A model generated the notes under the pieces. That model ran no database searches. It had not been told where the DNA came from and saw only the letters and a program-made list of their open reading frames with translations. 64,000 bases of DNA from JADJTT01 sp049306275 (lineage in GTDB: Bacteria; Bacteroidota; Bacteroidia; Chitinophagales; Saprospiraceae). The DNA is taken from positions 62,001-126,000 of the forward strand of contig JBAQQB010000165.1 in assembly GCA_049306275.1 (NCBI GenBank), written 5' to 3'. Shown piece by piece: positions 26,978 through 38,600 of the stretch (positions are counted from its first letter, which is position 1; every line of letters begins with the position of its first letter). The translations under genes and the position numbers were made by a program.

Positions 26978-27003
26978 AAGCCAATCCAATATCTAACCAT
27001 ACC

Positions 27004-27045
27004 GCCACTTTATCCGGCATGTTACCGGGTAAAGTGGCTTTTTTG
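27004..27045 (+). terminator. Terminator closing the sigma-factor operon
   Basis: A 14-bp stem (27004-27017 with 27025-27038, one G-U pair) with a 7-base loop, followed by six T. This is a textbook intrinsic terminator after the stop at 26977, and it separates the sigma operon from the beta-CASP gene. Confidence 0.9.
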
Positions 27046-27072
27046 TATATTGCTCGCCATTAACTCAACCAT

Positions 27073-28479
27073 ATGAAGATTAAATTCTGCGGGGCCGCCC
27101 AGACCGTCACCGGAAGCGCCCACCTCATCGAACTGGAAGACGGCTTCAAAATCCTCCTCGATTGCGGATTGTACCAGGGACACGAAGCGGCCATGAAATC
27201 GTTCAATGAAAACTGGAAGTTCGACCCCAAAGAGTTGGACTGCCTCATCCTTTCCCACGCCCACATCGACCACAGCGGCCGCATACCCAAACTGGTCAGA
27301 GACGGGTTCAGCGGCACCATATACAGTACCCACGCCACTCGCAGCCTTTGCTCCATCATGCTGCTCGACGCCGCCAAGATCCAGGAAAGGGACGCCGAGT
27401 ACGAAATGAAAAGGGAAGCCAGGAAAAAGGGCAAGGTGCGACACGACATCGAGCCGCTCTACACCATGGACGACGTCAAGCCCGCTATGGACCTTTTTAT
27501 GTCGGTAGGGTATGAAAAATGGTTCAACGTGCACCCCAATGTGGAAGTGCTCTTCCGCGACGCAGGCCACATCCTCGGCAGCGCAAGCGTGACCCTCTAC
27601 ATCAAGGAAGGCGGCAAAACGGTGAGAATTGGCTTTACCGGCGACATCGGCCGCCCCGACAGACCCATCCTCCGCGACCCCAAACCCATGCCGCCCGTCG
27701 ACTACCTGATCTGCGAATCTACCTACGGCGACCGCGACCACGAAGGCAAACCGGCGGAGGAAGAGCACTTGCTTCAGATCATCAACCACACCTGTGTCGA
27801 GAAGGGAGGAAAGTTGATCATTCCGGCTTTCAGCGTGGGCAGAACCCAGGAGATCGTCTACCTGCTCGATCAGTTTGAATCGTCCGGCCGGCTGCCTCAC
27901 ATTCCCGTGTACGTCGACAGCCCGCTCGCCGTCAACGCCACCACGATCTTCGCTTCCCACCCGGAATGTTACGACCGCCAACTCGCCAACTACCTGCTTA
28001 CCGACCCCAACCCCTTCGGGTTCAACGGCCTGAGGTATATCCGCGAGACGGAGGAGTCCAAAAAGCTGAACTCCATGGAAGACCCCTGCATCATCATCAG
28101 CGCCTCGGGGATGGCCAATGCGGGCCGTATCCAGCACCATCTCTTCAACAGCATCGAACACCCCCGCAATACCGTGCTGATCGTCGGCTATTGCACACCG
28201 GATACCCCCGGCGGGATGCTCCGCAACGGCGTCAACGCCCTCAAACTGTTCGGGGAATGGAAAATGGTGAACGCGGAAGTGGAAGTCATGGACTCCTTCT
28301 CCGCCCACGCCGACCGCAACGAACTGTACGACTTCCTGTCGCCTCAGCTTGGACATCTAAAAAAACTGTTCCTCGTGCATGGCGAGCAAAACGCGCAGGA
28401 AGGGTTCAAAGCCCTCCTGGAGCAAAACGGCTATACAAAAGTAGAAGTACCTGCCCTGGGCGAATCGTATGCAATTTGA
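27073..28479 (+). CDS. Beta-CASP metallo-beta-lactamase-fold ribonuclease
   Basis: A 468-residue protein. The metal-binding HxHxDH motif is in LILSHAHIDHSGRIPKLVRD (H77, H79, D81, H82 region), with RDAGHILGSASVTLYIKEGG and GFTGDIGRPDRPILRD completing the MBL site. The beta-CASP insertion shows STYGDRDHE, FSVGRTQEIVYLLDQF, IISASGMANAGRIQHHLFN and VGYCTPDTPGG, and the C-terminal motif is SFSAHADRNELYDFL. This matches bacterial CPSF-like RNA nucleases that process or degrade RNA in the cytoplasm. It overlaps the next gene by TGATG, which suggests a four-gene operon to 32048. Confidence 0.93.
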   Translation: MKIKFCGAAQTVTGSAHLIELEDGFKILLDCGLYQGHEAAMKSFNENWKFDPKELDCLILSHAHIDHSGRIPKLVRDGFSGTIYSTHATRSLCSIMLLDAAKIQERDAEYEMKREARKKGKVRHDIEPLYTMDDVKPAMDLFMSVGYEKWFNVHPNVEVLFRDAGHILGSASVTLYIKEGGKTVRIGFTGDIGRPDRPILRDPKPMPPVDYLICESTYGDRDHEGKPAEEEHLLQIINHTCVEKGGKLIIPAFSVGRTQEIVYLLDQFESSGRLPHIPVYVDSPLAVNATTIFASHPECYDRQLANYLLTDPNPFGFNGLRYIRETEESKKLNSMEDPCIIISASGMANAGRIQHHLFNSIEHPRNTVLIVGYCTPDTPGGMLRNGVNALKLFGEWKMVNAEVEVMDSFSAHADRNELYDFLSPQLGHLKKLFLVHGEQNAQEGFKALLEQNGYTKVEVPALGESYAI

Positions 28480-30095
28480 TGCCAAAAACGCTCGTTGTTG
28501 TTAGGTGTTATTTTATTTCCTTACCAGCATTCAAATTTTCTCAAACTTTGAAGAATCTTCTCTATTGGAGCCTTTCAATGATTGCGTCACTCCTCCTGCT
28601 AGCAGGATGCCAGCACTTCGATGACCTCGAAGGCATAGAAACGGTCGGAGACGATGCGGAATTCGCTATTCCGCTCATCCAGGCCAGCGTGTCGCTTGAC
28701 GATCTTCTGGAGAAGCTCGACAAATACACCTTCCTCGACACCGACTCCACCGGCCTGATCTACCTCCGGTACAAGGGCGACGTCGTCACCAAAACGAGCC
28801 AGGAGATCTTTGAGAATATCCAGCTGGCGCTTCCACCCTTTATCCCGGTGATCGACACCGTCATGCCCCTGCCGCTGGTTTCGCCTACCGGGATCGAGAT
28901 CGATTATGTGGAAATGAAAAAGGGCATCATGCAGTACGTATTCCAGTCTTTCCATGAAGACGACCTGACGGTAAAAGTGCGCTTCCCACAGGTCATCAAG
29001 CCCAACGGACAGGTGCTGGAATTCACCCATACTGTGAACTACACCAACAGCGTTCCGGTTCTCCCATTCCCGCCTTTCATCAACTACGACCTGGCGGGTC
29101 ATAAGCTGGTGGCCGACGACCAGGGCAACCTGCGCATCGAATACATCGCCCTGCGTTCCAACGGCCAGCGCGACACGGTGTCCAACTTTAACATCCTGCT
29201 CTCCGACCTGGAGTTTTCCTACGCGGAAGGCTATTTTGGCAACCAACTCCATGACGGCAGCCGCGATACCATCTTCATCGAATTCTTCGAAACCTGGACC
29301 AAGGGCTCGGTTTACTTTGATGACCCCAAGATATTTGTCAACGTATTCAACTCCTTCGGAGTGCCCACCCGCTCCATCGCCAACGTATTCGATATTCACA
29401 CCGCCGACGGCAACATATTGCCCCTCGAAAGCGAAGCCATCGACAACGGCATTGACTTCGACTATCCCCAGTTGCCGGATGAAGTTGGGCAGACTAAAGT
29501 AACCCATTTCTCCTTTACCAAAGACAACTCCAATATCGACGTGGTGCTGGGCTCCAAACCGGTGGCCCTCGACTACGACGTCGACGCCATCACCAATCCC
29601 GACAATGAAACGGCTATCCGGGGCTTTATCACCGACAGCAGCCGCTACACCGTGTCGGTGGAGGTAGAATTGCCGATCTACGGCAGATCGTCGGCCTATA
29701 CCGCGATCGACACCGTCGAAGTCGACTTTTCCTCCTACGACAATGTAGAGGAAATGGAATTCAAGGTGCTGGCAGAAAACTTCCTCCCCATCAACGTCGA
29801 TATCCAGGCATACTTCGAAGACGCTTCGGGTATGGTCATCGACTCCATGTTCCAGTCCCAGCAGACCCTGATCGACGCGGCGCCGGTCGACGACGAGGGC
29901 GAGGTGATCAACCCCGCCAAGCACGTCCTCTACATTCCCATTGCCGGCGCAAGGCTCGAGAACCTGATGAAAACCCGGAAGATCGTCCTGGCGGCGGCCT
30001 TTTCCACTTACGACAACGGCTCGAAATCCGTCAAGGTGTACGCAGGCCAGCGCGTCAATATCGGCGTAGGCCTCAGATTGAAAACCAAAGACTAA
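28479..30095 (+). CDS. Lipoprotein of unknown function
   Basis: A 538-residue exported lipoprotein with the lipobox LLLLAGC. The ATG at 28479 overlaps the upstream stop, but it gives an over-long 44-residue leader. A TTG at 28548 or the ATG at 28578 would give a tighter signal peptide. The mature part is Asp- and Pro-rich and beta-like (LIYLRYKGDVVTKTSQEIFE; YTNSVPVLPFPPFINYDLAG), with no motif I recognise. It is followed after 12 bases by a DUF5723 outer-membrane protein. The two are probably partners at the cell envelope (inference). Confidence 0.72.
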   Translation: MPKTLVVVRCYFISLPAFKFSQTLKNLLYWSLSMIASLLLLAGCQHFDDLEGIETVGDDAEFAIPLIQASVSLDDLLEKLDKYTFLDTDSTGLIYLRYKGDVVTKTSQEIFENIQLALPPFIPVIDTVMPLPLVSPTGIEIDYVEMKKGIMQYVFQSFHEDDLTVKVRFPQVIKPNGQVLEFTHTVNYTNSVPVLPFPPFINYDLAGHKLVADDQGNLRIEYIALRSNGQRDTVSNFNILLSDLEFSYAEGYFGNQLHDGSRDTIFIEFFETWTKGSVYFDDPKIFVNVFNSFGVPTRSIANVFDIHTADGNILPLESEAIDNGIDFDYPQLPDEVGQTKVTHFSFTKDNSNIDVVLGSKPVALDYDVDAITNPDNETAIRGFITDSSRYTVSVEVELPIYGRSSAYTAIDTVEVDFSSYDNVEEMEFKVLAENFLPINVDIQAYFEDASGMVIDSMFQSQQTLIDAAPVDDEGEVINPAKHVLYIPIAGARLENLMKTRKIVLAAAFSTYDNGSKSVKVYAGQRVNIGVGLRLKTKD

Positions 30096-30107
30096 TCCAG
30101 GCGCCCC

Positions 30108-31439
30108 ATGCGAATCCTTCTTTCGACCTTTTTGCTCACCCTTTTTGGGGCAGGCAGTTTATTCGCCCAAACCGAATGGGGACTTTTCAATCAAAACCAG
30201 CTCTGGCAGGGCAACCGCCTGAATCCGGCCTTCTGGACAGACCAAAAGGTGATCATCTCACTGCCCAATCTCCACAATACCCTTTACTTCACGGGGCCGA
30301 CCTACGGCGATGTGATCAGGGAAGAGAATGGGGCGAATGTATTCGATGTGAATGCCCTGATCGCCAACCTCAAAGCCGATAACTTCGTGCGGGAGCGGCT
30401 GGAGATCGGCACGATCGGCGCGGGCGTCCGGCTGGGCGAGTCCTTTGGTTTGACCTTCCAGCACCAGGTGCATTTCAATGCCTACCTGTCATACCCCAAG
30501 ACCCTCCCGCAGCTGATCTGGAAGGGGAATGCGCAGTTTATCGGAGAGACCATTAACCTTGACCACGACCTGCAGCTGTTTTCCTACAACGAATTCGCCC
30601 TCGGAGGTTATTTTGAAGCCGGACCGCTTCAGCTTGGCGCCCGCGTCAAGTTGCTGACGGGGATCGGCGATGTCTCCACCGAGCGCGGGTCGGCCTCCTT
30701 GTACACCGATACGGCGTTTTACCAGCTTCAGTTCCAGGCCGACTACCTGTTGAATACCTCGGCCTATTTCGACTACGAATCGTATGACGACCTTCAGCTG
30801 GACTACGATTTCGGACAATTGCAGTTAGACAAACTCTTCACCGCTAACCCCGGCTTCGCCTTTGACCTGGGCCTTCGCCTGAGCGGAGAAAAGTGGTGGC
30901 TTTCCGCCAGCGCCATCGACATCGGTTCGATCCAGTGGGAGGAGGAGGTGCGCAACTACCGCGCCGAAGGAGAATACCGGTTTGACGGCCTCGATTTTTC
31001 CAATGCCCTGACCGGCGATTCGGCCAATCTGGAGAGCGCGCTCGATACGCTGCGCGCGCTGTTTTCTTTCCCCGAAACCAACGAGGCCTATCGCACGGCC
31101 CTTCCTGCCAGGGCATACCTGGCCGGCGGGTTCAGCCTGTCTGAGCGCTGGGAGCTCGGCGGAGCGGTCTTTTCGGAGTGGTACAGGGGGCAGATGTTCC
31201 CCGGGATGAGCGTTCACGCGGCTTACCGGCCTTTCCGCTGGCTCAATTTCGGCGCCAGCTACGGCATTTTCAGAAATGCCTTTGCCAACCTGGGGCTGAG
31301 CGCTTCGGCAAAGATCGGGCCGGTGCAATTATACGCCCTTGCCGACAACATTACGGCGGCTTTCCGGCCCGCCGACAGCCAGTATTTCCACCTGCGGACA
31401 GGGGCCAACCTGGTTTTCGGCAAGGTGCAGAAGGAATAA
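30108..31439 (+). CDS. DUF5723-family outer-membrane protein
   Basis: A 443-residue protein with a signal peptide (MRILLSTFLLTLFGAGSLFA then Q). The N-terminus WGLFNQNQLWQGNRLNPAFW resembles the conserved opening of DUF5723 proteins (N-x-x-x-x-x-NPA). The rest alternates strands and aromatic-rich turns (FALGGYFEAGPLQLGARVKL; FAFDLGLRLSGEKWWLSASA; LNFGASYGIFRNAFANLGLS), as in a large barrel. It is in line with a lipoprotein gene 12 bases upstream. No function is known for the family. Confidence 0.78.
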   Translation: MRILLSTFLLTLFGAGSLFAQTEWGLFNQNQLWQGNRLNPAFWTDQKVIISLPNLHNTLYFTGPTYGDVIREENGANVFDVNALIANLKADNFVRERLEIGTIGAGVRLGESFGLTFQHQVHFNAYLSYPKTLPQLIWKGNAQFIGETINLDHDLQLFSYNEFALGGYFEAGPLQLGARVKLLTGIGDVSTERGSASLYTDTAFYQLQFQADYLLNTSAYFDYESYDDLQLDYDFGQLQLDKLFTANPGFAFDLGLRLSGEKWWLSASAIDIGSIQWEEEVRNYRAEGEYRFDGLDFSNALTGDSANLESALDTLRALFSFPETNEAYRTALPARAYLAGGFSLSERWELGGAVFSEWYRGQMFPGMSVHAAYRPFRWLNFGASYGIFRNAFANLGLSASAKIGPVQLYALADNITAAFRPADSQYFHLRTGANLVFGKVQKE

Positions 31440-31469
31440 ATTCCCCTATCTTCGCTGGAAAAAGCGGAT

Positions 31470-32048
31470 ATGGAAAACAAGCACCATCCCGTCACTGCGG
31501 TCATTCGCGGCCGCAGGGCTATTTTCCCCCATTCTTATAATACCCAACCCATCCCGGAAGAGTTGATCCGGGAAATACTGGAAAACGCCAACTGGGCCCC
31601 GACGCACAAGATGACGGAGCCCTGGCGCTTCATTGTCTTTCGTGGCTCGTCTTTGGCGAAACTGGGCGAATACCTGGGGGAGTACTACCGCGAGCACACC
31701 TCAGCGGAGGCGTTTTCGGAGGTGAAATACAAGAAGACCAGAAACAACCCCGTGCGCTCGGCGGCCGTCATCGCCATCGTCATGCGCCGCGACCCGGAAG
31801 AGCGCCTGCCCGAGTGGGAAGAGATCGCCTCGGTAGCCGCAGCCGTCCAAAATATGTGGCTGACCTGCGCCGCCCACGGGATCGGCGCCTATTGGAGCAC
31901 TCCCGGGTCTATTCTGAAAGCGGATGACTTCCTCGGCCTGAAGCCGGGAGAGCGCTGTCTGGGGTTATTCTACATGGGTTATCACGACCTTCAGGACCTT
32001 GCCGGCAAACGAAGTCCAATTGAGGAAAAAGTGGAATGGTTGGATTAG
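31470..32048 (+). CDS. Nitroreductase-family flavoprotein
   Basis: A 192-residue FMN enzyme of the nitroreductase fold. Motifs are RGRRAIFPHSYNTQPIPEEL (the R-R-S/A-I-type FMN phosphate contact), NWAPTHKMTEPWRFIVFRGS, VAAAVQNMWLTCAAHGIGAY with WSTPGS, and GLFYMGYHD. It would reduce nitro compounds or quinones with NAD(P)H. The closest style is the small YdjA-like branch. It starts 30 bases after the DUF5723 gene. The natural substrate is unknown. Confidence 0.9.
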   Translation: MENKHHPVTAVIRGRRAIFPHSYNTQPIPEELIREILENANWAPTHKMTEPWRFIVFRGSSLAKLGEYLGEYYREHTSAEAFSEVKYKKTRNNPVRSAAVIAIVMRRDPEERLPEWEEIASVAAAVQNMWLTCAAHGIGAYWSTPGSILKADDFLGLKPGERCLGLFYMGYHDLQDLAGKRSPIEEKVEWLD

Positions 32049-32079
32049 TTGGACAAGATAAAATATTGCCGTACTTTTG
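32049..32079 (+). promoter_or_regulatory. Bacteroidota promoter for the membrane pyrophosphatase
   Basis: TTG at 32049-32051, a 20-base spacer and TACTTTTG at 32072-32079, matching the TTTG-N19-21-TAnnTTTG plan of Bacteroidota housekeeping promoters. It lies about 67 bases before the ATG at 32146. The -33 part overlaps the stop codon of the nitroreductase gene. Confidence 0.65.
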
Positions 32080-32145
32080 GCCGCGAAACGGAAAACCCGG
32101 TTATTGAGGGTTCTTCGAACCAGTTAACCAAAAAATGAATGTATT

Positions 32146-34341
<2,196 letters not shown>

Positions 34342-34363
34342 TACTTACCATTTGACAAAAGTA

Positions 34364-34402
34364 AAGGCGCTGCCGGTGTGTACTCCGGCAGCGCCTTTTT
34401 TT
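34364..34402 (+). terminator. Terminator after the pyrophosphatase gene
   Basis: A perfect 13-bp stem (34364-34376 AAGGCGCTGCCGG with 34385-34397) with an 8-base loop and a run of T. It follows the stop at 34341 and precedes the protease lipoprotein. Confidence 0.9.
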
Positions 34403-34432
34403 ATTTTTATCTTTCAAAAAAATCACTTTACT

Positions 34433-35644
34433 ATGACCAGGATAGTCGCCTGGAGCGCCTTGGCGTTCCTTTACCTCTCTTTTACCGCATGCGTTTCAAC
34501 CGGGAAACTCTTTCAGGAGAGCAGCCGGTCGCAGGAAGCCTTCAAGACGGTCATCTCTTTTGAGGAACGATCGGCCCTGATCATCGTACCTGTGGAGGTT
34601 GGTGGAAAAACCAGGTATTTCCTCCTCGATACCGGCGCCCCAAACATTATTACCCCTGAACTGGCCAAGGAGTTGAACTTGAAAGCGATAAAAAGCCTGA
34701 ACGTCAGGGATATTAACGGCAGGGCCAACAAGCAGCAGCTGGTGAGCATTGACAGCATAAGTCTTGGGGGGACTTCCTTTTACCAAACCGCGGCCATCGT
34801 AGCCGACCTGAGCGCGCAGACGGAACTGGCCTGCCTGGGCATCGATGGCCTGATCGGGGCCAATTTGCTGAAAGGCGCCTGCCTCCAGATCGATTATGCA
34901 AAGCGCTCGCTGGTGCTATCCAGTAGTATAGACAGCCTGCCGATGAGTCAGGACGCGGTGAAATGGCCCTTTACGACGACCGCTCAGGGTACCCCGAAAG
35001 TTACAATCCTGGTCAACGGCCTCACCTTCAACGCCCTAACCGTCGATACGGGGTCGGACGGGTGGATCGACCTTTCCGAAGCGGCTCATTCAAAGGTGAA
35101 GGAAGCGGGGTCGATGAAATCCCGCACCGGCTACGGCGTTACTTCGGTAGGGTTATATGGCCAGAATGATCCGCACCCTATCCACCGCACCTGGGTTGAA
35201 GATGTGCGCATTTCAGAAACGTCAGCCCCTATGCCGGCATCTATCGACTTCCAGGGCAAAGGCGGCCGTCAGACCATTGGCAATGCCTTCTGGCGGCAAT
35301 ACGTCGTGACAATCGACTGGAAAGGCAACCAGTTGCTGCTGGAACCGAAAGAAGGCTATCAAATTTCCGAATTCAAAGATTTTGGCTTTCGAACCTACTA
35401 CAGCGAGGGCCAACTCAGGATAGGGGTCGTCTGGAAAGACAGCGAGGCAGACCGCCAGGGCCTTAAAACCGGCGATCGCATCCTCTTTATGAACGGGATG
35501 GATTGCATTAATTTTTCCGACAGACAATACTGCCGGTTTTTCCTGGAAAAACCCCTGGAGAATACCTGGGATAAAGTCGATCTGCTAATCGAACAGGAAG
35601 GAGTGACGAGGAGGGTGGAGCTGGAGAAAGAGAAGTTCTTTTAG
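34433..35644 (+). CDS. Retropepsin-like aspartic protease lipoprotein with PDZ domain
   Basis: A 403-residue lipoprotein. The ATG at 34433 gives the signal MTRIVAWSALAFLYLSFTAC (Cys20). Two aspartic-protease-like motifs are present: FLLDTGAPNIITPELAKELN and LTVDTGSDGWIDLSEAAHSK, each with the DTG triad, so both half-sites sit in one chain. A PDZ-like tail follows (VWKDSEADRQGLKTGDRILF then MNGMD). Such proteins may cut or bind peptides at the envelope. Some family members are inactive, so activity should not be assumed. The upstream ATG at 34352 is less likely because it lies inside the terminator stem. Confidence 0.82.
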   Translation: MTRIVAWSALAFLYLSFTACVSTGKLFQESSRSQEAFKTVISFEERSALIIVPVEVGGKTRYFLLDTGAPNIITPELAKELNLKAIKSLNVRDINGRANKQQLVSIDSISLGGTSFYQTAAIVADLSAQTELACLGIDGLIGANLLKGACLQIDYAKRSLVLSSSIDSLPMSQDAVKWPFTTTAQGTPKVTILVNGLTFNALTVDTGSDGWIDLSEAAHSKVKEAGSMKSRTGYGVTSVGLYGQNDPHPIHRTWVEDVRISETSAPMPASIDFQGKGGRQTIGNAFWRQYVVTIDWKGNQLLLEPKEGYQISEFKDFGFRTYYSEGQLRIGVVWKDSEADRQGLKTGDRILFMNGMDCINFSDRQYCRFFLEKPLENTWDKVDLLIEQEGVTRRVELEKEKFF

Positions 35645-35645
35645 T

Positions 35646-35678
35646 GTGAAAGGAAAGCCGGTTTGGCTTTCCTTTCAC
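35646..35678. terminator. Bidirectional terminator between convergent genes
   Basis: A perfect 14-bp stem (35646-35659 with 35665-35678) and a 5-base loop. It lies between the protease gene ending at 35644 and the giant adhesin gene ending at 35686 on the other strand. A/T-rich flanks on both sides fit use in both directions. Confidence 0.8.
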
Positions 35679-35685
35679 ATTTCTA

Positions 35686-38600
35686 CTATCTCAATAACGT
35701 TACGTTCCCCTTATCAAAAAACTCTTCACCGTTGAAGCATTTCACGCGGAGGTACCAGCCGAACACATCCGGCGGGAGCGGTTCACCTTTGAAGGTGCCG
35801 TCCCATCCTACGCTCAGGTCTTCGGTTTCGAAGATCAGCTGGCCCCAGCGGCTGTACACCGCGAAGTAAACCACGTCGATGCTGTTGCCATAGACGTGGA
35901 GCACATCGTTTTCACCATCGCCGTTGGGGGAAAAGCCGGAGGGTACGAAGATGTAGGGCGGCTCACAGGGCGGGCTGAGCACGGTGACGGTCACCGAGTC
36001 GAGGCCGCGGCAGCCGAACTCATCTGTGATCTCTATGAAGTAGGTAGTGGTGACGTAAGGGTTGGCCACCGGGTTGTAAATCGTGTTGCTGGTGATAATC
36101 GAAGAGTCAGGCCACCAGAAGTACGTGTAATCGTTGTCCTGAACGGTGGTCAGCTGCGAAGTAACCCCTGAATTAAACAGCACGGTATCCGGGTCAGCTT
36201 CTGCGAACAGGCCGGTCAGGATGTCGATCACATTGACAAAGGTATAAGCCGTATCAACGCAGCCATACTGGTTTTGCACGATCACGGAGAAGGTCGTGGA
36301 AACGACCGGGTTGACCGTCGGCGTCGGCGTATCGCCTCCTTCGACGATCGCTCCCGCGGGCCCCCAAATGTAGGTCAGATCCTGATCGGGGGCGTTGTTG
36401 ATGACGCCGATAACCAGTTCCTCATTCAGGCAAAGGTCGTAATTAGGGATGGTGGAAACATCGATCGGGAAAGCGTTGATGGACACCTGTGCGGTGTCGA
36501 GGCAGCCCAGATCATCTTCCGCTACGACGAAGTAGACCGAATTGCCCTCAGGATTGACCGTGATGGGGCTGCCCTGGCCGATCACGTTGCCGAGGCCGGG
36601 GTCGTCGTACCAGGTGAAGGTCACCGGGCTCACGCCTGCTGTGGCGCTGACGAGCACAGGCACAAATTCGCATAGCGTCGTATCGCCCTGGGCTTCGAGC
36701 AGGATGTCGGGGTTGATCAGCACGGTGACTTCCAGTACTGCCGAACAAGTGTCCACGCCTTCAAAGTCGGTGATTGTCACGGTAAAGGTCTGGCTCGAAT
36801 CGAGCGTAACCACCGGGTTGAATGAAGTAGGATCCATACCGCCGATAACAGGCTCCCAATTGTAGGTGTAGTTGGGGTTGCCGCCCGGGTTGATGGGGGT
36901 AGGGATGCCCTTGCAGGCGTTGACCGTATCGGAAATTACGGGGTTGAAGTCGGACATTACCACGACCACCGTATCGTTGAATTCGCAACCAAACTGGTTG
37001 GTGGCCCACAGGTAAAATTCCACCGGACCAGGTACGGTGCTTACCGTGACAATAGGTAATGTGTGATCGCTCAGAATGGCGCCACCCGTTCCCGCGCTCC
37101 AGACATAAGACAATATGTCGAAAGGATCGTTATTGGTCGCCTCCAGTGTCAGCGAATCGACCGGGCAGATGATCACTTCTCCTTCAGCCTGGACATCGAT
37201 GATACCATTCGTGACGAATACGCTATCCGCGGCCTGGCATCCGAAGTCGTCGGTGGCGAGCACGTAGTACCAGCCCGTGGTGTCGGGCAGCACGGTGATC
37301 TGCGAGTTGACGACAGTGTCCATGTCAACGGCCCACCATTCAAACACGAGCGGCACGTTGCCACTGGCGCTGATGGTAATGGGGCCTTCGCAGGCTACGG
37401 TATCCTGAGTCACATCCAATTCGATGGTAGTGGGCACGGTGACGAGCACGTCTTCCGTTGCCTGGCATCCCAGGGAGTCGGTGGCCAGCACGGTGTAGAT
37501 CGTAGTTACAGGCGGATTGACGTTGATGGTGGCCGAGTCGGAGATAATGACGCCGCCGGCCGACCATTCAAAGGTGAGCGGTACGTTGCCGCTGGCGGTC
37601 AGTTCAACTTCGGTCTGGCAGCTGATCAGGTCTTCGGTTACCGTGAGTTCGATTTCATTGGGCACAACAACGAGCGCTGTATCCATGGCTTGGCAGCCGA
37701 AGGTGTCGGTGACCATAACGGTGTATACCGTGGTGATACCCGGGTTCACTGTGATGGAGCTGGTGATTTCACCGCCCGGCGACCAAAGATAGGTAACGGG
37801 AATCAGGTTGGGAACAGCTTCGAGCGTCACGGGTTCCAGGCAGCTGACCATCTGGCCTTCGACCGTCACCGATACGGCAGGCGGCACGGTGACCAGCACG
37901 CTATCCTGGGCTGTACAACCGAAGGCATCGGTACCTGTAACATAGAACCAAACGGTTGCGGGAGGCAGAATGGTGAAAGCGGAATCAAGGCTCACGATGG
38001 TATCGCTCACCGTCCAGACGTAGTCCAGGTCAACATTGGCGGAAGCGAAGAGATCTACGGGCAGCTGGCAGCTGATCAGCGCATCAGAAACTTCCATGTC
38101 GATGGCCGGCGGAACGGTCACCACGGAGTCGGCCGTCGCCTGGCACCCGAAGGTATCCGTGGCGATGACGGTGTAGGTGGTAGACGTCCCCGGATTGACG
38201 ACGACGGTAGGCGTGTTGCCGCCGAATGGTGTGCCGTTTGCAAACCATTGGAAAGAAACGGGATCGGCGTTGGTGATGGCCGTCAGCGTCACCTCGCTCT
38301 GGCAGCTGATGAACTCGCCCTCAATCGCTACTTCGATTTGGGTGGGCACGGTCACGATCACAGTATCCCAGGCGCTGCAGCCGTATTCATCCACGCCCTC
38401 CACGTAGTAGGTGGTGGTGTTGGTGGGGAAAACCACAATCGAGGGGCCAGAGCCGATGGAGTCGAGGCTGATATTGTACCAGGTGAACTCGAGGGGAGAG
38501 ATATTCCCGGAAACGGTCAGCGTAATAGGTTCATTGCAAGCAATGACCTGTCCGCCACTGGCGTCGAGCATGATCTGCTCGGGCACGAAAACTGTGACAG

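Noticed and set aside
37212..38588. A possible CRISPR or satellite array.
   Set aside because: The repeats are ~228 bases long, diverged in DNA and in frame, so they are protein domain repeats.
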